Positions 7,912-17,301 of a stretch of DNA of 64,000 nt are shown in pieces (positions within the stretch are counted from its first letter, which is position 1; the number at the start of each line of letters is the position of its first letter). The stretch is from NCBI RefSeq assembly GCF_902832845.1, contig NZ_CADFDB010000013.1, positions 1 through 64,000 of the forward strand, given 5' to 3'. The position numbers and the translations under genes were made by a program. The stretch is from Burkholderia metallica (lineage in GTDB: Bacteria; Pseudomonadota; Gammaproteobacteria; Burkholderiales; Burkholderiaceae). The notes beneath the pieces were generated by a model that worked only from the letters and a program-made list of their open reading frames with translations, did not search any database and was not told the DNA's origin.

Positions 7912-9582
7912 CTATCGACCGGTCTCGATGCCCGACGTCGTCAACGGGTGCGTTTGCGCCGCTGCCCCGTGCGACGCGGACGCCACCCGGCTGACGCCAC
8001 GCATCATGTCGACCGCCTTCTCCGCGATCATGATGGTGGGCGCGTTGGTGTTGCCGCCGATCAACGTCGGCATCACCGATGCATCGACGATGCGCAGCCC
8101 GTCGAGGCCGTGCACGCGCAACTGCGGATCGACCACGGCCAGCGCGTCCTGTCCCATGCGGCAGGTGCCGACCGGGTGATAGACGGTATCCGTGCGTGCG
8201 CGCAGCACCGCCCGGATCTCGTCGTCGCTGTGCACGTCGCGCGTGAACATGTCCTTCGTGATCCACTCCGCGAGCGCGGGCGCTTCCATCAGGCCGCGCG
8301 TGATCTTGAAGCCCGCCACCATGTCCTCCAGGTCGCGCGGATCGTCGAGGAACGCGGGATCGATCAGCGGCGCGTCGGCCGGATCGCGGCTGAGCAGCGT
8401 GACCGAGCCGCGGCTGCGCGGGCGCAGCAGGCACACGTGGCACGACAGCCCGTGGCCGAGATGCATGCGCCGTGCATGGTCGTCGACCAGCGCGATCAGA
8501 AAATGCAGCTGGATGTCGGGCGCGGCGAGCCCCGGTTGCGTCTTCAGGAAAGCGCCGCCTTCGGCAAAATTCGACGTCAGCATGCCGCGCCGCTCGCGGC
8601 GAAAACGCAGGATCTCGCGCAGCATCCGCACGCTGCCGCCCACCGAGACGCCCATCGTGTCGAGGCTGCGCGTGCGGTAGCTGAGAATGAAGTCGGGGTG
8701 ATCCTGCAGGTTGCGGCCGACGCCGGGCAGCGCGTGCAGCGTGTCGATGCCGACGCGCGCCAGCTCGTCCGCCGGGCCGACGCCCGACAGCATCAGCAGT
8801 TGCGGTGTCTGCAGCGCACCCGCTGCCAGCACCACTTCGCGTCGCGCGCGAAACGTCTTCAGCGTGCCGTTCTGAAGCACTTCCACGCCCACTGCGCGCT
8901 TGCCCTCGAACAGGATGCGCCGCACCTGCGCGTGCGTTTCGACGGCAAGATTGGCGCGCTTGCCGATGTGCGGGAGCAGATAGCCGCGCGCCGCGCTCCA
9001 CCGTTCGCCTTGCTTCTGCGTGACCTGGTAGATGCCGACGCCTTCCTGCTGCGCGCCGTTGAAATCGTCCGTCAGCGGCAGGCCAGCCTGCCGGGCCGCC
9101 GCCAGGAAGCGCGCCTGGAACGGGTTGTCGGAGCGCAGATCGCTGACCCACAGCGGGCCGTCCTTGCCGTGCCACGCGTCGTTTATGCGTTCGTTGTGTT
9201 CGCTCAGCCGGAAGTACGGCAGCACTTCGTCGTACGACCAGCCGGGATTGCCGAGCGCGGCCCACGTGTCGTAGTCGCTGCGATGGCCGCGAATGTAGAC
9301 CATCGCGTTGATCGCGGACGAACCGCCCAGCGCCTTGCCGCGCGGCTGGTAGCCGACGCGCCCGTCGAGCCCGCGCTGCGGCACCGTCTTGAACGCCCAG
9401 TTGTTCAGGCGGGTCGGCAGCATCGCGACCATGCCCGCCGGAATGTTGATGACGGGCCCGTCGCCACGCCCTCCCGCTTCCAGCAGGCAGACGCTGGTGT
9501 TCGGGTCTTCGGTCAGGCGCCCTGCTACCACGCTGCCGCCCGAGCCGCCGCCCACGACGATGTAGTCGAACTGTTGATTCAT
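7912..9582 (-). CDS. GMC-family alcohol dehydrogenase/choline dehydrogenase-like flavoenzyme
   Basis: The 556-residue protein is a glucose-methanol-choline oxidoreductase that oxidises alcohols to aldehydes with FAD. The dinucleotide fold is at the start (YIVVGGGSGGSVVAGRL), the first GMC signature reads GKALGGSSAINAMVYIRG, the second GALQTPQLLMLSGVG, and the catalytic His region YHPVGTCRMG is followed by GGNTNAPT. There is no signal peptide. It is similar in size and context to AlkJ and to LaoA, the long-chain alcohol dehydrogenase of Pseudomonas. The aldehyde dehydrogenase gene ends 29 bases upstream, which fits sequential alcohol and aldehyde oxidation. Confidence 0.9.
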   Translation of the reverse strand: MNQQFDYIVVGGGSGGSVVAGRLTEDPNTSVCLLEAGGRGDGPVINIPAGMVAMLPTRLNNWAFKTVPQRGLDGRVGYQPRGKALGGSSAINAMVYIRGHRSDYDTWAALGNPGWSYDEVLPYFRLSEHNERINDAWHGKDGPLWVSDLRSDNPFQARFLAAARQAGLPLTDDFNGAQQEGVGIYQVTQKQGERWSAARGYLLPHIGKRANLAVETHAQVRRILFEGKRAVGVEVLQNGTLKTFRARREVVLAAGALQTPQLLMLSGVGPADELARVGIDTLHALPGVGRNLQDHPDFILSYRTRSLDTMGVSVGGSVRMLREILRFRRERRGMLTSNFAEGGAFLKTQPGLAAPDIQLHFLIALVDDHARRMHLGHGLSCHVCLLRPRSRGSVTLLSRDPADAPLIDPAFLDDPRDLEDMVAGFKITRGLMEAPALAEWITKDMFTRDVHSDDEIRAVLRARTDTVYHPVGTCRMGQDALAVVDPQLRVHGLDGLRIVDASVMPTLIGGNTNAPTIMIAEKAVDMMRGVSRVASASHGAAAQTHPLTTSGIETGR

Positions 9583-9611
9583 GGCATTTCTCTCGATACA
9601 GGATTCGGAAG

Positions 9612-11033
9612 TCACGCGAGACGCGACAGCGTGCGCAACAGCAGGTCGAACACGCGGCCGTACGGCGGATGGAACAGCACCGCGCCGTTCCAGCGGGTCT
9701 GGTGAAACACCGGCTTGAGCTTGCTGAAGGTATCGAAGCCCCACTGGCCGTGGTACGCGCCCATGCCGCTCTGCCCGACGCCGCCGAACGGCTGGTTCTC
9801 CTGCACCAGATGCCACAGGCAGTCGTTGATCGTCACGCCGCCGGACACCGTCTCGCGCAGCACGCGATCGCGGCGCGACGCGTCGTCGCCGAACCAGTAC
9901 AGCGCCAGCGGGCGCGCGCGGCTTTGAACGTAGGCGAGCGCATCGTCGAGGCTCGCGTATTCGACGATCGGCAGAACCGGGCCGAAGATCTCCTCGTTCA
10001 TCAGCCGCGTATCGGCCGGTGCGCCGATCACGATCGTGGGCACGAACTTGCGCGACGACGCGCCGAACGATTCGCCGGCCGGATTGACTTCGAGAATGCG
10101 CGCGCCCGCGCGCCGCGCTTCGTCGACCATGTCGGCGAGGCGCGCACGGTGGCGTTCGCTGATGATCGCCGTGTAGTCGGGATTGGCCGCGAGCGTCGGA
10201 TACAGGCGCGCGATGGCGCGCGCCAGTTGCGACGCGATGCTGTCGGCCGTGCCGGCGGGCACCAGCAGGTAGTCGGGGGCGACGCAGGTCTGGCCCGCGT
10301 TCAGCAGCTTGCCGAACGCAAGCCGCTGTGCGGCCACCGCGACGTTGCACGACGCATCGACGATCGCCGGCGACTTGCCGCCGAGCTCGAGCGTCACGGG
10401 CGTCAGGTTGGCCGCGGCCGCCTGCGCGACGACACGCCCGACCTGGGTCGAGCCGGTGAAGAACAGATGATCGAACGGCAGGCCGGCAAACGCCTTGCCG
10501 AGTTCGACGTCGCCGGCCACGACGTCCAGTTCGTCCGGCGCAAAGGTGTCGCGCGCCATCGACACGAGCAGGTCGGACAGCGCGGGCGTGAGCTCGGACG
10601 GCTTGATCAGTACGCGATTGCCGGCGGCGAGCGCCGCGAGTGCCGGCCCGAGCGAAAGCTGCAGCGGGTAGTTCCACGGCGAGATGATGCCCGTCACGCC
10701 CAGCGGTTGCGGCATCAGCCGGTTGTGGCCGGGCCGGAAATGCAGTGCGGTCGGCACGCGGCGCGCCCGCATCCAGTGCTTCAGGTGCCGGCGTGCATGC
10801 CGGATGCCCGCGCGCACGATGAATACCTCCGTCAGCCGCGTTTCGTGCGCGGAGCGCCCCTGGAAATCGGCGTCGATCGCGCGCACGATTTCAGGCTCGT
10901 GCGCGTCGAGCCACGCGGCCAGCCGGTCGAGGCGCGCCAGCCGGATGGGGAATGTCGGGTTCGGCTCCAGTGCGAACGCGCGGCGCTGGCGCTCGAAGCG
11001 GGCCGCGAGGTCAGTCGGGTAACCTTGGTGCAT
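9612..11033 (-). CDS. Aldehyde dehydrogenase (coniferyl-aldehyde-dehydrogenase-like)
   Basis: This 473-residue NAD(P)-dependent dehydrogenase oxidises an aldehyde to the acid. It shows the ALDH core: ISPWNYPLQLSLGP, the cofactor region FTGSTQVGRVVAQ, the general base glutamate in TLELGGKSP and the catalytic cysteine in NAGQTCVAPDY, followed by EEIFGPVLPIVEY. Its length fits the ~475-residue coniferyl aldehyde dehydrogenase group, which also contains long-chain aldehyde enzymes such as LaoC. The start at 11033 is supported by GGAGGAG just upstream. It lies directly before the GMC dehydrogenase in the same direction. Confidence 0.9.
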   Translation of the reverse strand: MHQGYPTDLAARFERQRRAFALEPNPTFPIRLARLDRLAAWLDAHEPEIVRAIDADFQGRSAHETRLTEVFIVRAGIRHARRHLKHWMRARRVPTALHFRPGHNRLMPQPLGVTGIISPWNYPLQLSLGPALAALAAGNRVLIKPSELTPALSDLLVSMARDTFAPDELDVVAGDVELGKAFAGLPFDHLFFTGSTQVGRVVAQAAAANLTPVTLELGGKSPAIVDASCNVAVAAQRLAFGKLLNAGQTCVAPDYLLVPAGTADSIASQLARAIARLYPTLAANPDYTAIISERHRARLADMVDEARRAGARILEVNPAGESFGASSRKFVPTIVIGAPADTRLMNEEIFGPVLPIVEYASLDDALAYVQSRARPLALYWFGDDASRRDRVLRETVSGGVTINDCLWHLVQENQPFGGVGQSGMGAYHGQWGFDTFSKLKPVFHQTRWNGAVLFHPPYGRVFDLLLRTLSRLA

Positions 11034-11199
11034 GGTGTCTCCTCCCGCTCGTCGATCGTGCGATTCCGTCGCGTCACGACAAGCGTCTTGCAAGATGTTT
11101 TTTGGTCTTCGCGCGATTCACGCGCCTGAGCGTCTACGCGCCCGGTCTCGACTTCACGCTCGACGTCGCGCGCGAATCGCGTGCCGCGCGCGAACTGGC

Positions 11200-12156
11200 T
11201 CACGCGATGTGCCTGCCTGCGCTCACGGGTTGCGCCGCGGCTCTGGCCGCACGGCGCCGGATGTGGCCGTCGATCAGGCTCGTCAGCAGCGGCACGACGC
11301 CGTCGGGGATGTCGTGCCCCATGCCGCGCACCATGACCATGTCCGCGCCCGGGATCGCGGCGGCGGTCGCGACGCCGCCGCTGGGCGCGACCAGCAGGTC
11401 GCGATCGCCGTGCACGACCAGCGTCGGCGCCTGAATCCGGCGAATCTCTTCTGTACGGTCTCCTGAATTGATGATCGCGCCGATCTGACGGGTCGTGCTC
11501 TCGTGATCGCGCGCCTGCTGGCCGCGATCCCACGCATGGCCCGCGTACGCGCGCCGCGCGGCGTCGTCGGCGGGATACGTCTGCGTGCCGATGTGCGCCA
11601 TGATGCGGCTGTACTGCTCGACGGCCGCTTCGCGCGTGCGCGGCGGCGGTGCGGTCAGCATCAGCATGCTGGACATCGCCGGCTGGCCGACGTTACGCGC
11701 GCCGGTCGTCGAGATGATGGAGACCAGCGACAGCACGCGCTGCGGATAGCGCGCGGCGAGCACCTGCCCGATCATGCCGCCCATCGACATGCCCACGACG
11801 TGCACGCGCGCCACCTGCAAGTGGTCGAGCAGGCCGATCGTGTCCTGCGCCATGTCTTCGAGGTCGTAGCCGTCCTTGACCGGCCTGCGGAGAAATTGCC
11901 GGAGCACGCTCGGCCCCGGCCGCGGAATCCGCGACGAGCGGCCGACATCGCGATTGTCGAACACGATCACGCGATAGCCGCTTTGAATCAGCGCGTCGAT
12001 CAGCGCGGGCGGCCAGAAGGTCAGCTGCAGCGTCATGCCCGCGATCATCAGCAACGGCTCGCCGTCGTCGGGCCCGTAGGTGCGGTAGCACAGACGCACG
12101 CCGCCCGGCAGGTCGCAGAATGCGTCCTGGTTCGCTTCCATGGTGTGTATCGTCAT
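11200..12156 (-). CDS. Alpha/beta-fold hydrolase (esterase-like)
   Basis: This 318-residue cytosolic alpha/beta hydrolase has the nucleophile elbow HVVGMSMGGMIGQ, a core acid in VVHGDRDLLVAP and a C-terminal histidine in VRGMGHDIPDG. The early segment VIVFDNRDVGRSS is typical of proteins clustered with Baeyer-Villiger monooxygenases. The gene starts two bases after the monooxygenase stop, so the two are almost certainly co-translated. It probably hydrolyses the ester made by that enzyme. The start is set by GGAG nine bases before the ATG at 12156. Confidence 0.85.
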   Translation of the reverse strand: MTIHTMEANQDAFCDLPGGVRLCYRTYGPDDGEPLLMIAGMTLQLTFWPPALIDALIQSGYRVIVFDNRDVGRSSRIPRPGPSVLRQFLRRPVKDGYDLEDMAQDTIGLLDHLQVARVHVVGMSMGGMIGQVLAARYPQRVLSLVSIISTTGARNVGQPAMSSMLMLTAPPPRTREAAVEQYSRIMAHIGTQTYPADDAARRAYAGHAWDRGQQARDHESTTRQIGAIINSGDRTEEIRRIQAPTLVVHGDRDLLVAPSGGVATAAAIPGADMVMVRGMGHDIPDGVVPLLTSLIDGHIRRRAARAAAQPVSAGRHIA

Positions 12157-12158
12157 GA

Positions 12159-13685
12159 TCAGGCTCCGACGGCGCGACGCGACTCGACACGATCCGAGCC
12201 GCCTGCGGCCGGCGCCGGCCGGAAGCGCAGGCAGCGGTCTTCGACCGAGCCGTGCCGCAAGATTTCGACATCGAGGTGATAGTCCATCGACATGACCCAC
12301 GGCACGCCCGGGCCCTGGCGCGGCAGGCTGGCGATCGCGCGCTGCACGTAGCCGGCGCCGAAATCGAGCAGCGGCCGCGTCGGCATGTCGGCGGCCGGCA
12401 GCTCAGGCACGCAGGTCGCGAAGCCGCCGCGCTCCATGTGCGCGAGCACGCGGCAGAAATGTTCGGCCAGCAGCCCGACCTTCAGCGTCCACGACGAATT
12501 CGTGTAGCCGATGGAGAACGCGAAATTCGGCACGCCGCTGAGCATCATCCCCTTGAAGGCCACCTTGCTGTGGAGATCCACCGGTTCGCCGTCGACCGTC
12601 AGCTTGATCCCGCCGAAAAACCGGATGTTGAGCCCCGTCGCCGTGACGATGATGTCGGCCGGCAACGTCTGCCCGGATTCCAGCGCGATGCCCGTTTCCG
12701 TGAAGGTCTTGATGCGGTCCGTCACGACCGACGCACGGCCGTCGCGAATCGACTTGAAGAGATCGCCGTCCGGCACCACGCACAAACGCTGGTCCCACGG
12801 GTTGTACGGCGGGTTGAAGTGCACGTCGACCGGATAGCCCTTCGGCAGCTGGCGCTTGTTCAGGTAACGGATCAGGCGCCGCGCCGCCTTCGGCCGCGTG
12901 CGGCAGAAATGCCAGATGAAGCGGCCGATCGCGATGTTCTTGCGCCGCACGAGCGCATACGCCCACGTATGCGGCATGACCTTGCGCAGCGTATTGGCGA
13001 TCGGGTCTTCCGACGGCAGGCTCACCACGTAGGTCGGCGTGCGTTGCAGCATCGTGACGTGCCGGGCTTTCTCGGCCATCGCCGGCAACAGCGTGACGGC
13101 GGTGGCGCCGCTGCCGATCACCACCACGCGCTTGCCGCTGTAGTCGAGATCTTCCGGCCAGTGCTGCGGGTGAACCACCGGGCCGGCGAAGTGCTCGATC
13201 CCGTCGAGCTTCGGCATATGGCCTTCGTCGTGGCGATAGAACCCGGCGGCGCTGAAGAACCACCTGGCCACGATCGTCTTGCGCTCACCGGTATCGACGC
13301 GCTCGACTTCGACGCTCCACACCGCTTTCGCGCTCGACCACGACGCCTCGATCACCTTGTGGTTCGTGCGGATGTGACGGTCGATCCCGTATTCGGTCGC
13401 GGTCTCTCTCAGGTACGACAGGATCGCGTCGGCACCGGCGATCGCCTTCTTGTCGGCCCACGGCTTGAAACCGTAACCGTAGGTGTGCATGTCCGAGTCG
13501 GAACGGATGCCCGGATAGCGGAACAGGTCCCACGTGCCGCCGGTCGCGGCGCGCGCTTCCAGGATGATGTAGGACGTGCCGGGACGGTCCGTTTCGAGTT
13601 GACGGGCGACGCCGATCCCGGACAGGCCGGCGCCGACGATGAGCACGTCGACGTGCTCGCTGGACGGAAGGGTATGGACGGTCAC
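12159..13685 (-). CDS. Flavin-containing monooxygenase, Baeyer-Villiger type (AlmA-like)
   Basis: The 508-residue protein has two Rossmann motifs (VLIVGAGLSGIG near residue 14 and VVVIGSGATAV) and, between them, FAGPVVHPQHWP, an exact fit to the Baeyer-Villiger fingerprint FxGxxxHxxxW[PD]. Such enzymes insert oxygen next to a ketone, or in AlmA-type relatives act on long-chain alkanes, using NADPH and FAD. I place the start at the GTG at 13685 because AGGAGA lies seven bases upstream; an ATG at 13733 would add 16 residues. It is the first gene of the minus-strand set and is divergent from a PucR-type regulator. Confidence 0.85.
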   Translation of the reverse strand: MTVHTLPSSEHVDVLIVGAGLSGIGVARQLETDRPGTSYIILEARAATGGTWDLFRYPGIRSDSDMHTYGYGFKPWADKKAIAGADAILSYLRETATEYGIDRHIRTNHKVIEASWSSAKAVWSVEVERVDTGERKTIVARWFFSAAGFYRHDEGHMPKLDGIEHFAGPVVHPQHWPEDLDYSGKRVVVIGSGATAVTLLPAMAEKARHVTMLQRTPTYVVSLPSEDPIANTLRKVMPHTWAYALVRRKNIAIGRFIWHFCRTRPKAARRLIRYLNKRQLPKGYPVDVHFNPPYNPWDQRLCVVPDGDLFKSIRDGRASVVTDRIKTFTETGIALESGQTLPADIIVTATGLNIRFFGGIKLTVDGEPVDLHSKVAFKGMMLSGVPNFAFSIGYTNSSWTLKVGLLAEHFCRVLAHMERGGFATCVPELPAADMPTRPLLDFGAGYVQRAIASLPRQGPGVPWVMSMDYHLDVEILRHGSVEDRCLRFRPAPAAGGSDRVESRRAVGA

Positions 13686-13754
13686 GACTTGTCTCCTGTG
13701 TGCGTCGAATGCGCTATGTGTCGTCATTTTCATGAACCGGATCGGGTCAAACAA

Positions 13755-13799
13755 GGTGTCGAATGCACCGGATGCGAATACAATGAGTGCAACTTGCAC
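13755..13799. promoter_or_regulatory. TGCACC half-site array between monooxygenase and PucR-type genes
   Basis: Two dyads share the half-site TGCACC/GGTGCA: GGTGTCGAATGCACC (13755-13769) and GTGCAACTTGCAC with a following C (13787-13800), the latter a perfect 6-bp-arm palindrome. They sit 70-115 bases before the monooxygenase start and 25-70 before the regulator start. They are good candidates for the binding sites of the PucR-type regulator. Confidence 0.5.
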
Positions 13800-13824
13800 C
13801 TCTTCGCTTCGATAGCACTCCATC

Positions 13825-15069
13825 ATGTCCCAGCCCACCGCCCTGCCGACCTGGCCGTTGCCCTCGCCACGCATCCGGGAACTGATGCGCCAGGGCGCCG
13901 AAATCGCGCTGAATGTGCAGACGGAATGGCTGCAGGAGCTGGACAAGGAAAACGTGGCGGCCAGCCCGACGATGAGCGACCCCGTGCTCGCCGCGGCCGT
14001 GCGGCGCATCAACCGCAACGGGCTGATTCACTGGGCCACCGCCAACCTGGAGAACCCTTGCGCGCCGGTATCGCGCTTTCTTTCCGCCGACATGCTTAGT
14101 AGTGCACAGGAGCTGGTGCGGCGCGGGCTCACCGACCTCGTGTTCGTCGCGGCCCGTTCGTCGCAGAGCGTCGTGTGGCAACGCTGGATGGATCTCGCGT
14201 TTACGCTGACGCAGGACCCGGCCGAGCTGCGCGAGCTCCTGGCCGTATCGTCGCGTTCGATCGCGGCCTTCATCGACACCAACATGATCGGCATGGCCGA
14301 GTTCATGCGCGCCGAACGCGAGGCACGGCTGCGCGGCACGCACGCCGATCGCCGCGAACTGGTCACGCAGATCGTCGAAGGTACGGCCATCAGCGCGCAG
14401 GAGGCCAGCCGGCGGCTGGGCTACACGCTCGAGCAGCGCCATCACGCCGCGATCATCTGGAGCGAGGAGGCCGATATCGAACTGGGGTTGCTGGAGCGGG
14501 CGGCCGACGCGCTCACGCAATGCGCGGGTACGCGCAACGCACTGGTCGTCGTCGCCAACACGGCCACGTTGTGGGTCTGGACGTATCACGACGGCAAACC
14601 GCTCGACATGGCTTCGCTGCAGCGTGCGGTCGGTGCGCTGCCCGGCGTGCACATGGCCGTCGCGACCGCCGGGAGCGGCATGGAAGGATTCCGGCGCAGC
14701 CACCTGGACGCGCTGGCGACACAGCGGCTGCTCGGCAGGCTGCACGCGGGCGTCGGCGTCGTACATGCGGACAGCATGAGCCTGATCGCGTTGATGACCC
14801 ATCATATGGAATCCCTCCAGCAGTTCGTTACCAATACGCTCGGTGGCCTGGCCACCGCCGACAAGTCGCTGCGCGACGCGCTGCGCGCGTTCCTCGCGGA
14901 AGGCTGCAGCGTGACCGACGCGGCCGAGAAAACGCACGTACACCGCAACACGCTGCTGCGCCGGCTCGAGCGCGCCGAGTCGTTGCTGCCGCGCCCGCTC
15001 GCGCAGCAGCGCCTGCATGTCGCGGCCGCGCTGGAAGTGCTGCACTGGACCGCCATCGTTCCCGATTGA
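13825..15069 (+). CDS. PucR/CdaR-type transcriptional regulator
   Basis: A 414-residue protein with no N-terminal DNA-binding motif but a C-terminal PucR-type helix-turn-helix (CSVTDAAEKTHVHRNTLLRR then LERAE). The middle has the GGDEF-like CdaR domain seen in this family, preceded by a helical sensor-like region. PucR-type proteins usually activate neighbouring catabolic genes. It is divergent from the monooxygenase-hydrolase-aldehyde dehydrogenase-GMC-ligase set and is very probably its regulator. There is no obvious Shine-Dalgarno sequence before the ATG at 13825, so translation may be weak or start slightly elsewhere. Confidence 0.85.
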   Translation: MSQPTALPTWPLPSPRIRELMRQGAEIALNVQTEWLQELDKENVAASPTMSDPVLAAAVRRINRNGLIHWATANLENPCAPVSRFLSADMLSSAQELVRRGLTDLVFVAARSSQSVVWQRWMDLAFTLTQDPAELRELLAVSSRSIAAFIDTNMIGMAEFMRAEREARLRGTHADRRELVTQIVEGTAISAQEASRRLGYTLEQRHHAAIIWSEEADIELGLLERAADALTQCAGTRNALVVVANTATLWVWTYHDGKPLDMASLQRAVGALPGVHMAVATAGSGMEGFRRSHLDALATQRLLGRLHAGVGVVHADSMSLIALMTHHMESLQQFVTNTLGGLATADKSLRDALRAFLAEGCSVTDAAEKTHVHRNTLLRRLERAESLLPRPLAQQRLHVAAALEVLHWTAIVPD

Positions 15070-15105
15070 TCGCCATCGTCGCCTCCGTTGGCGGCGGGTT
15101 GTTTC

Positions 15106-15780
15106 CTAATCGCGTGGCCTTTCGTAGATGAGGCAACGGGCTTTCTCCATGAACATCGCGTCGAGCTGCTCCGTCAGTCGCGCGGTTCCGGTTTGCAGCG
15201 TCAGCCCGTCGGCCATCGCAATCACCAACGTGGCAACGTGCAGGCTGTCGTCCGCGTCGAACGCCGGATTGACGGCGCGCAACAGCTTCGCGATCTCGCG
15301 CGTCAGCGTGACGTACCAGTCGTCGAACAGCTTCAGGCATTCGGGGTCGATCGCGGCGAACGACACGAAATGCCGGAACAACGCGACGTACTGCGCATCC
15401 TTCGCATCGCGCAGCGAGCGCGCCAGCACGCGTTCGACGACGTCGTCCGGCGATGCATCGCTGTCGATCAAGCGCTTCAGCTCGCCGAGATACGCATCGA
15501 TGACCGGCTCGATCACCGCGCGCAGCACGGCCAGCCGGGTCGGGAAGTAATACTGCAGATTGCTCACGCTGATGCCGGCGCCGGCCGCGACCGCCCGCTG
15601 CGAGAACGTCAGCGGGCCGCCTTCGAGCAGCAGTTCCCGCGCGACCCGGATGATCGCGTTGCGCGTGCGCAGGCCCTGCGCCCGCAAGCCGTCGAGATCG
15701 CTTCCGGGCGAAGCGGTGTTCTGCTCGCGGCGCCTGATGCCGCCGCGGTGCGCTCTGGTATCGGTCATCGTGTTCGTCAT
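15106..15780 (-). CDS. TetR-family transcriptional regulator
   Basis: The 224-residue protein has a TetR helix-turn-helix (FSQRAVAAGAGISVSNLQYY then FPTRLAVL) after an ~30-residue basic leader, and a helical C-terminal domain. It lies 64 bases after the DadA-like oxidase stop on the same strand and is probably transcribed with it. It is a clear paralogue of the TetR at 29577-30248: the two share SVSNLQYYFPTRLAVLRAV almost unchanged. This suggests that the two operons respond to related ligands. Two ATG codons (15780, 15768) are possible; the first is used. Confidence 0.85.
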   Translation of the reverse strand: MTNTMTDTRAHRGGIRRREQNTASPGSDLDGLRAQGLRTRNAIIRVARELLLEGGPLTFSQRAVAAGAGISVSNLQYYFPTRLAVLRAVIEPVIDAYLGELKRLIDSDASPDDVVERVLARSLRDAKDAQYVALFRHFVSFAAIDPECLKLFDDWYVTLTREIAKLLRAVNPAFDADDSLHVATLVIAMADGLTLQTGTARLTEQLDAMFMEKARCLIYERPRD

Positions 15781-15844
15781 CAGCGTGGTGTTTTCGCCAT
15801 CCGTCCCGGCATGCGTTGCATCGTGGCAATGACAGCGCGCATCC

Positions 15845-17248
15845 CTACGCGCGCCGCGCGCGACGGTTCACCCTTTCGTCCAGCAGGTTCGCGATGCCCA
15901 GCACCGCCTTGATCGCACACCAGCGCAGCGGCTCGGGCGGCATCGCGGGCGTCCGGTGCGTCAGCGCGTCGAGCAGCGGTGAATCCGCTCCGTTGATCCG
16001 GTCGGCCAGCACCTGCCCGATCAACGACTGCGTACCGACGCCGTGCCCCGAGCATCCGGCCGTGTAGAACACGTTGCGGTGCGCGCCGGTCGCGCCGACC
16101 ACCGGCAACGCATCGCCGGCCAACGAGATATAGCCGCTCCAGCACGCACGCACCGGCAAGCTGCCCAGTCGCGGGAAACGCGCGTGCAGCGTCGCCAGCA
16201 GCGCGCGATACGCGGCATCGTCCGGCACGTTCGGCGTTCGCGAGCCATAGGCGTAATCCAGCCGCTTGGTCGTCAGCAACAGCGTATTGCGCGCGGTGAG
16301 CCGGTGGCTCTCCATCGTCAGATGGGGCGTCACGATCCCTTCCCGATTCGGCCACCCGAGCCCGGCCAGTTGCGCATCGGACAGCGGCGCGGTTTCGAGC
16401 GCCGATACGCGCAGCGGCATCACCTGGTTGCCGAGCAGGCCGAGTTGCGGCGTGTACGCATTGGTCGCGAGTACCGCGACCGGCGCGCTCGCGCTGCCGC
16501 GCGCCGTCCGCAGCCGCACGGTCTCGCCCGCGTCGAAGTCGAGCAGCGCGGTGCGCTCGTAGAGCCGCACGCCCGCGGCCAGCGCGGCACGCCGCAGGCC
16601 CAGCACGTACTTGCCGGGGTCGAGCGTGCCGCCGCCGGGGACGTGGCATCCGAACAGGAACGCCGGCGGAATGCCGCGCGCGCGCATCGCCGCGCCGTCG
16701 AGAAACTGCGCGGGCGAGCCGAGCGCGATACCGGCTTCCATGTTCTCGCGCAAGCGCTTCTCCTGCGACCGATGCACGCCGGCGCGAATGATCCCCGACG
16801 CGAGGTAGTCGCAGTCGATCCCGTACTCGACGAGCTTGCGCTCGACGTAGGCGACACCCTCGTCGTAGAAGCCGACGATCCGCTTCGCCTGCTCGCGCCC
16901 CACGCGCTTCACGAACAGGTCGTATTCGAGCCCCTGCCCGCCCGCGAGATAGCCGGCGTTGCGCCCGCTCGCGCCGAACCCCGCGAACTCGCGTTCAATC
17001 ACGACGACGCGGGCGCCGCGTGCGGACAGTTCCAGTGCGGTGGACAAACCCGCGAAGCCGGCGCCGACGACGACCACGTCCGCATCCACATCGCCTTCGA
17101 GCGGCGGTTGCAGGTCGGCCGGCGGCTCGATCCAGCCGCCGATGGGACGGTACGCTTGCAGCGCACGGTCGGTATCGGTCCGTGTCGCGTCGACTCGCGT
17201 TGCATCGCCGGTCGAATCATCGCGCATTCCATACTTCGAATCGATCAT
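15845..17248 (-). CDS. FAD-dependent amine/amino-acid oxidoreductase (DAO family, PuuB/DadA-like)
   Basis: This 467-residue protein is of the D-amino-acid-oxidase fold. The FAD motif is ADVVVVGAGFAGLSTALEL, followed by the DAO-typical FAGFGASGRNAGYL; the C-terminal FAD contact lies in FYTAGCSGHGVGTQSLIGQ. This pattern is common in gamma-glutamylputrescine oxidase (PuuB) and sarcosine-oxidase-like enzymes that oxidise C-N bonds. The ATG at 17248 has GGAG six bases upstream. It follows the YCF48-like gene by 53 bases and precedes a TetR gene, so it is probably part of the long envelope/catabolic operon. The substrate is unknown. Confidence 0.8.
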   Translation of the reverse strand: MIDSKYGMRDDSTGDATRVDATRTDTDRALQAYRPIGGWIEPPADLQPPLEGDVDADVVVVGAGFAGLSTALELSARGARVVVIEREFAGFGASGRNAGYLAGGQGLEYDLFVKRVGREQAKRIVGFYDEGVAYVERKLVEYGIDCDYLASGIIRAGVHRSQEKRLRENMEAGIALGSPAQFLDGAAMRARGIPPAFLFGCHVPGGGTLDPGKYVLGLRRAALAAGVRLYERTALLDFDAGETVRLRTARGSASAPVAVLATNAYTPQLGLLGNQVMPLRVSALETAPLSDAQLAGLGWPNREGIVTPHLTMESHRLTARNTLLLTTKRLDYAYGSRTPNVPDDAAYRALLATLHARFPRLGSLPVRACWSGYISLAGDALPVVGATGAHRNVFYTAGCSGHGVGTQSLIGQVLADRINGADSPLLDALTHRTPAMPPEPLRWCAIKAVLGIANLLDERVNRRARRA

Positions 17249-17301
17249 CGGGTGCTCCATCAATTCGTGCGGTGAACAGTCGTCCCGCGCACTTCGCGTC
17301 G

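Noticed and set aside
9583-10677. An N-terminal extension of the GMC dehydrogenase to 921 codons
   Set aside because: The extra 365 codons lie over the aldehyde dehydrogenase gene in a shadow frame; the GMC protein starts with its FAD motif just after the ATG at 9582.
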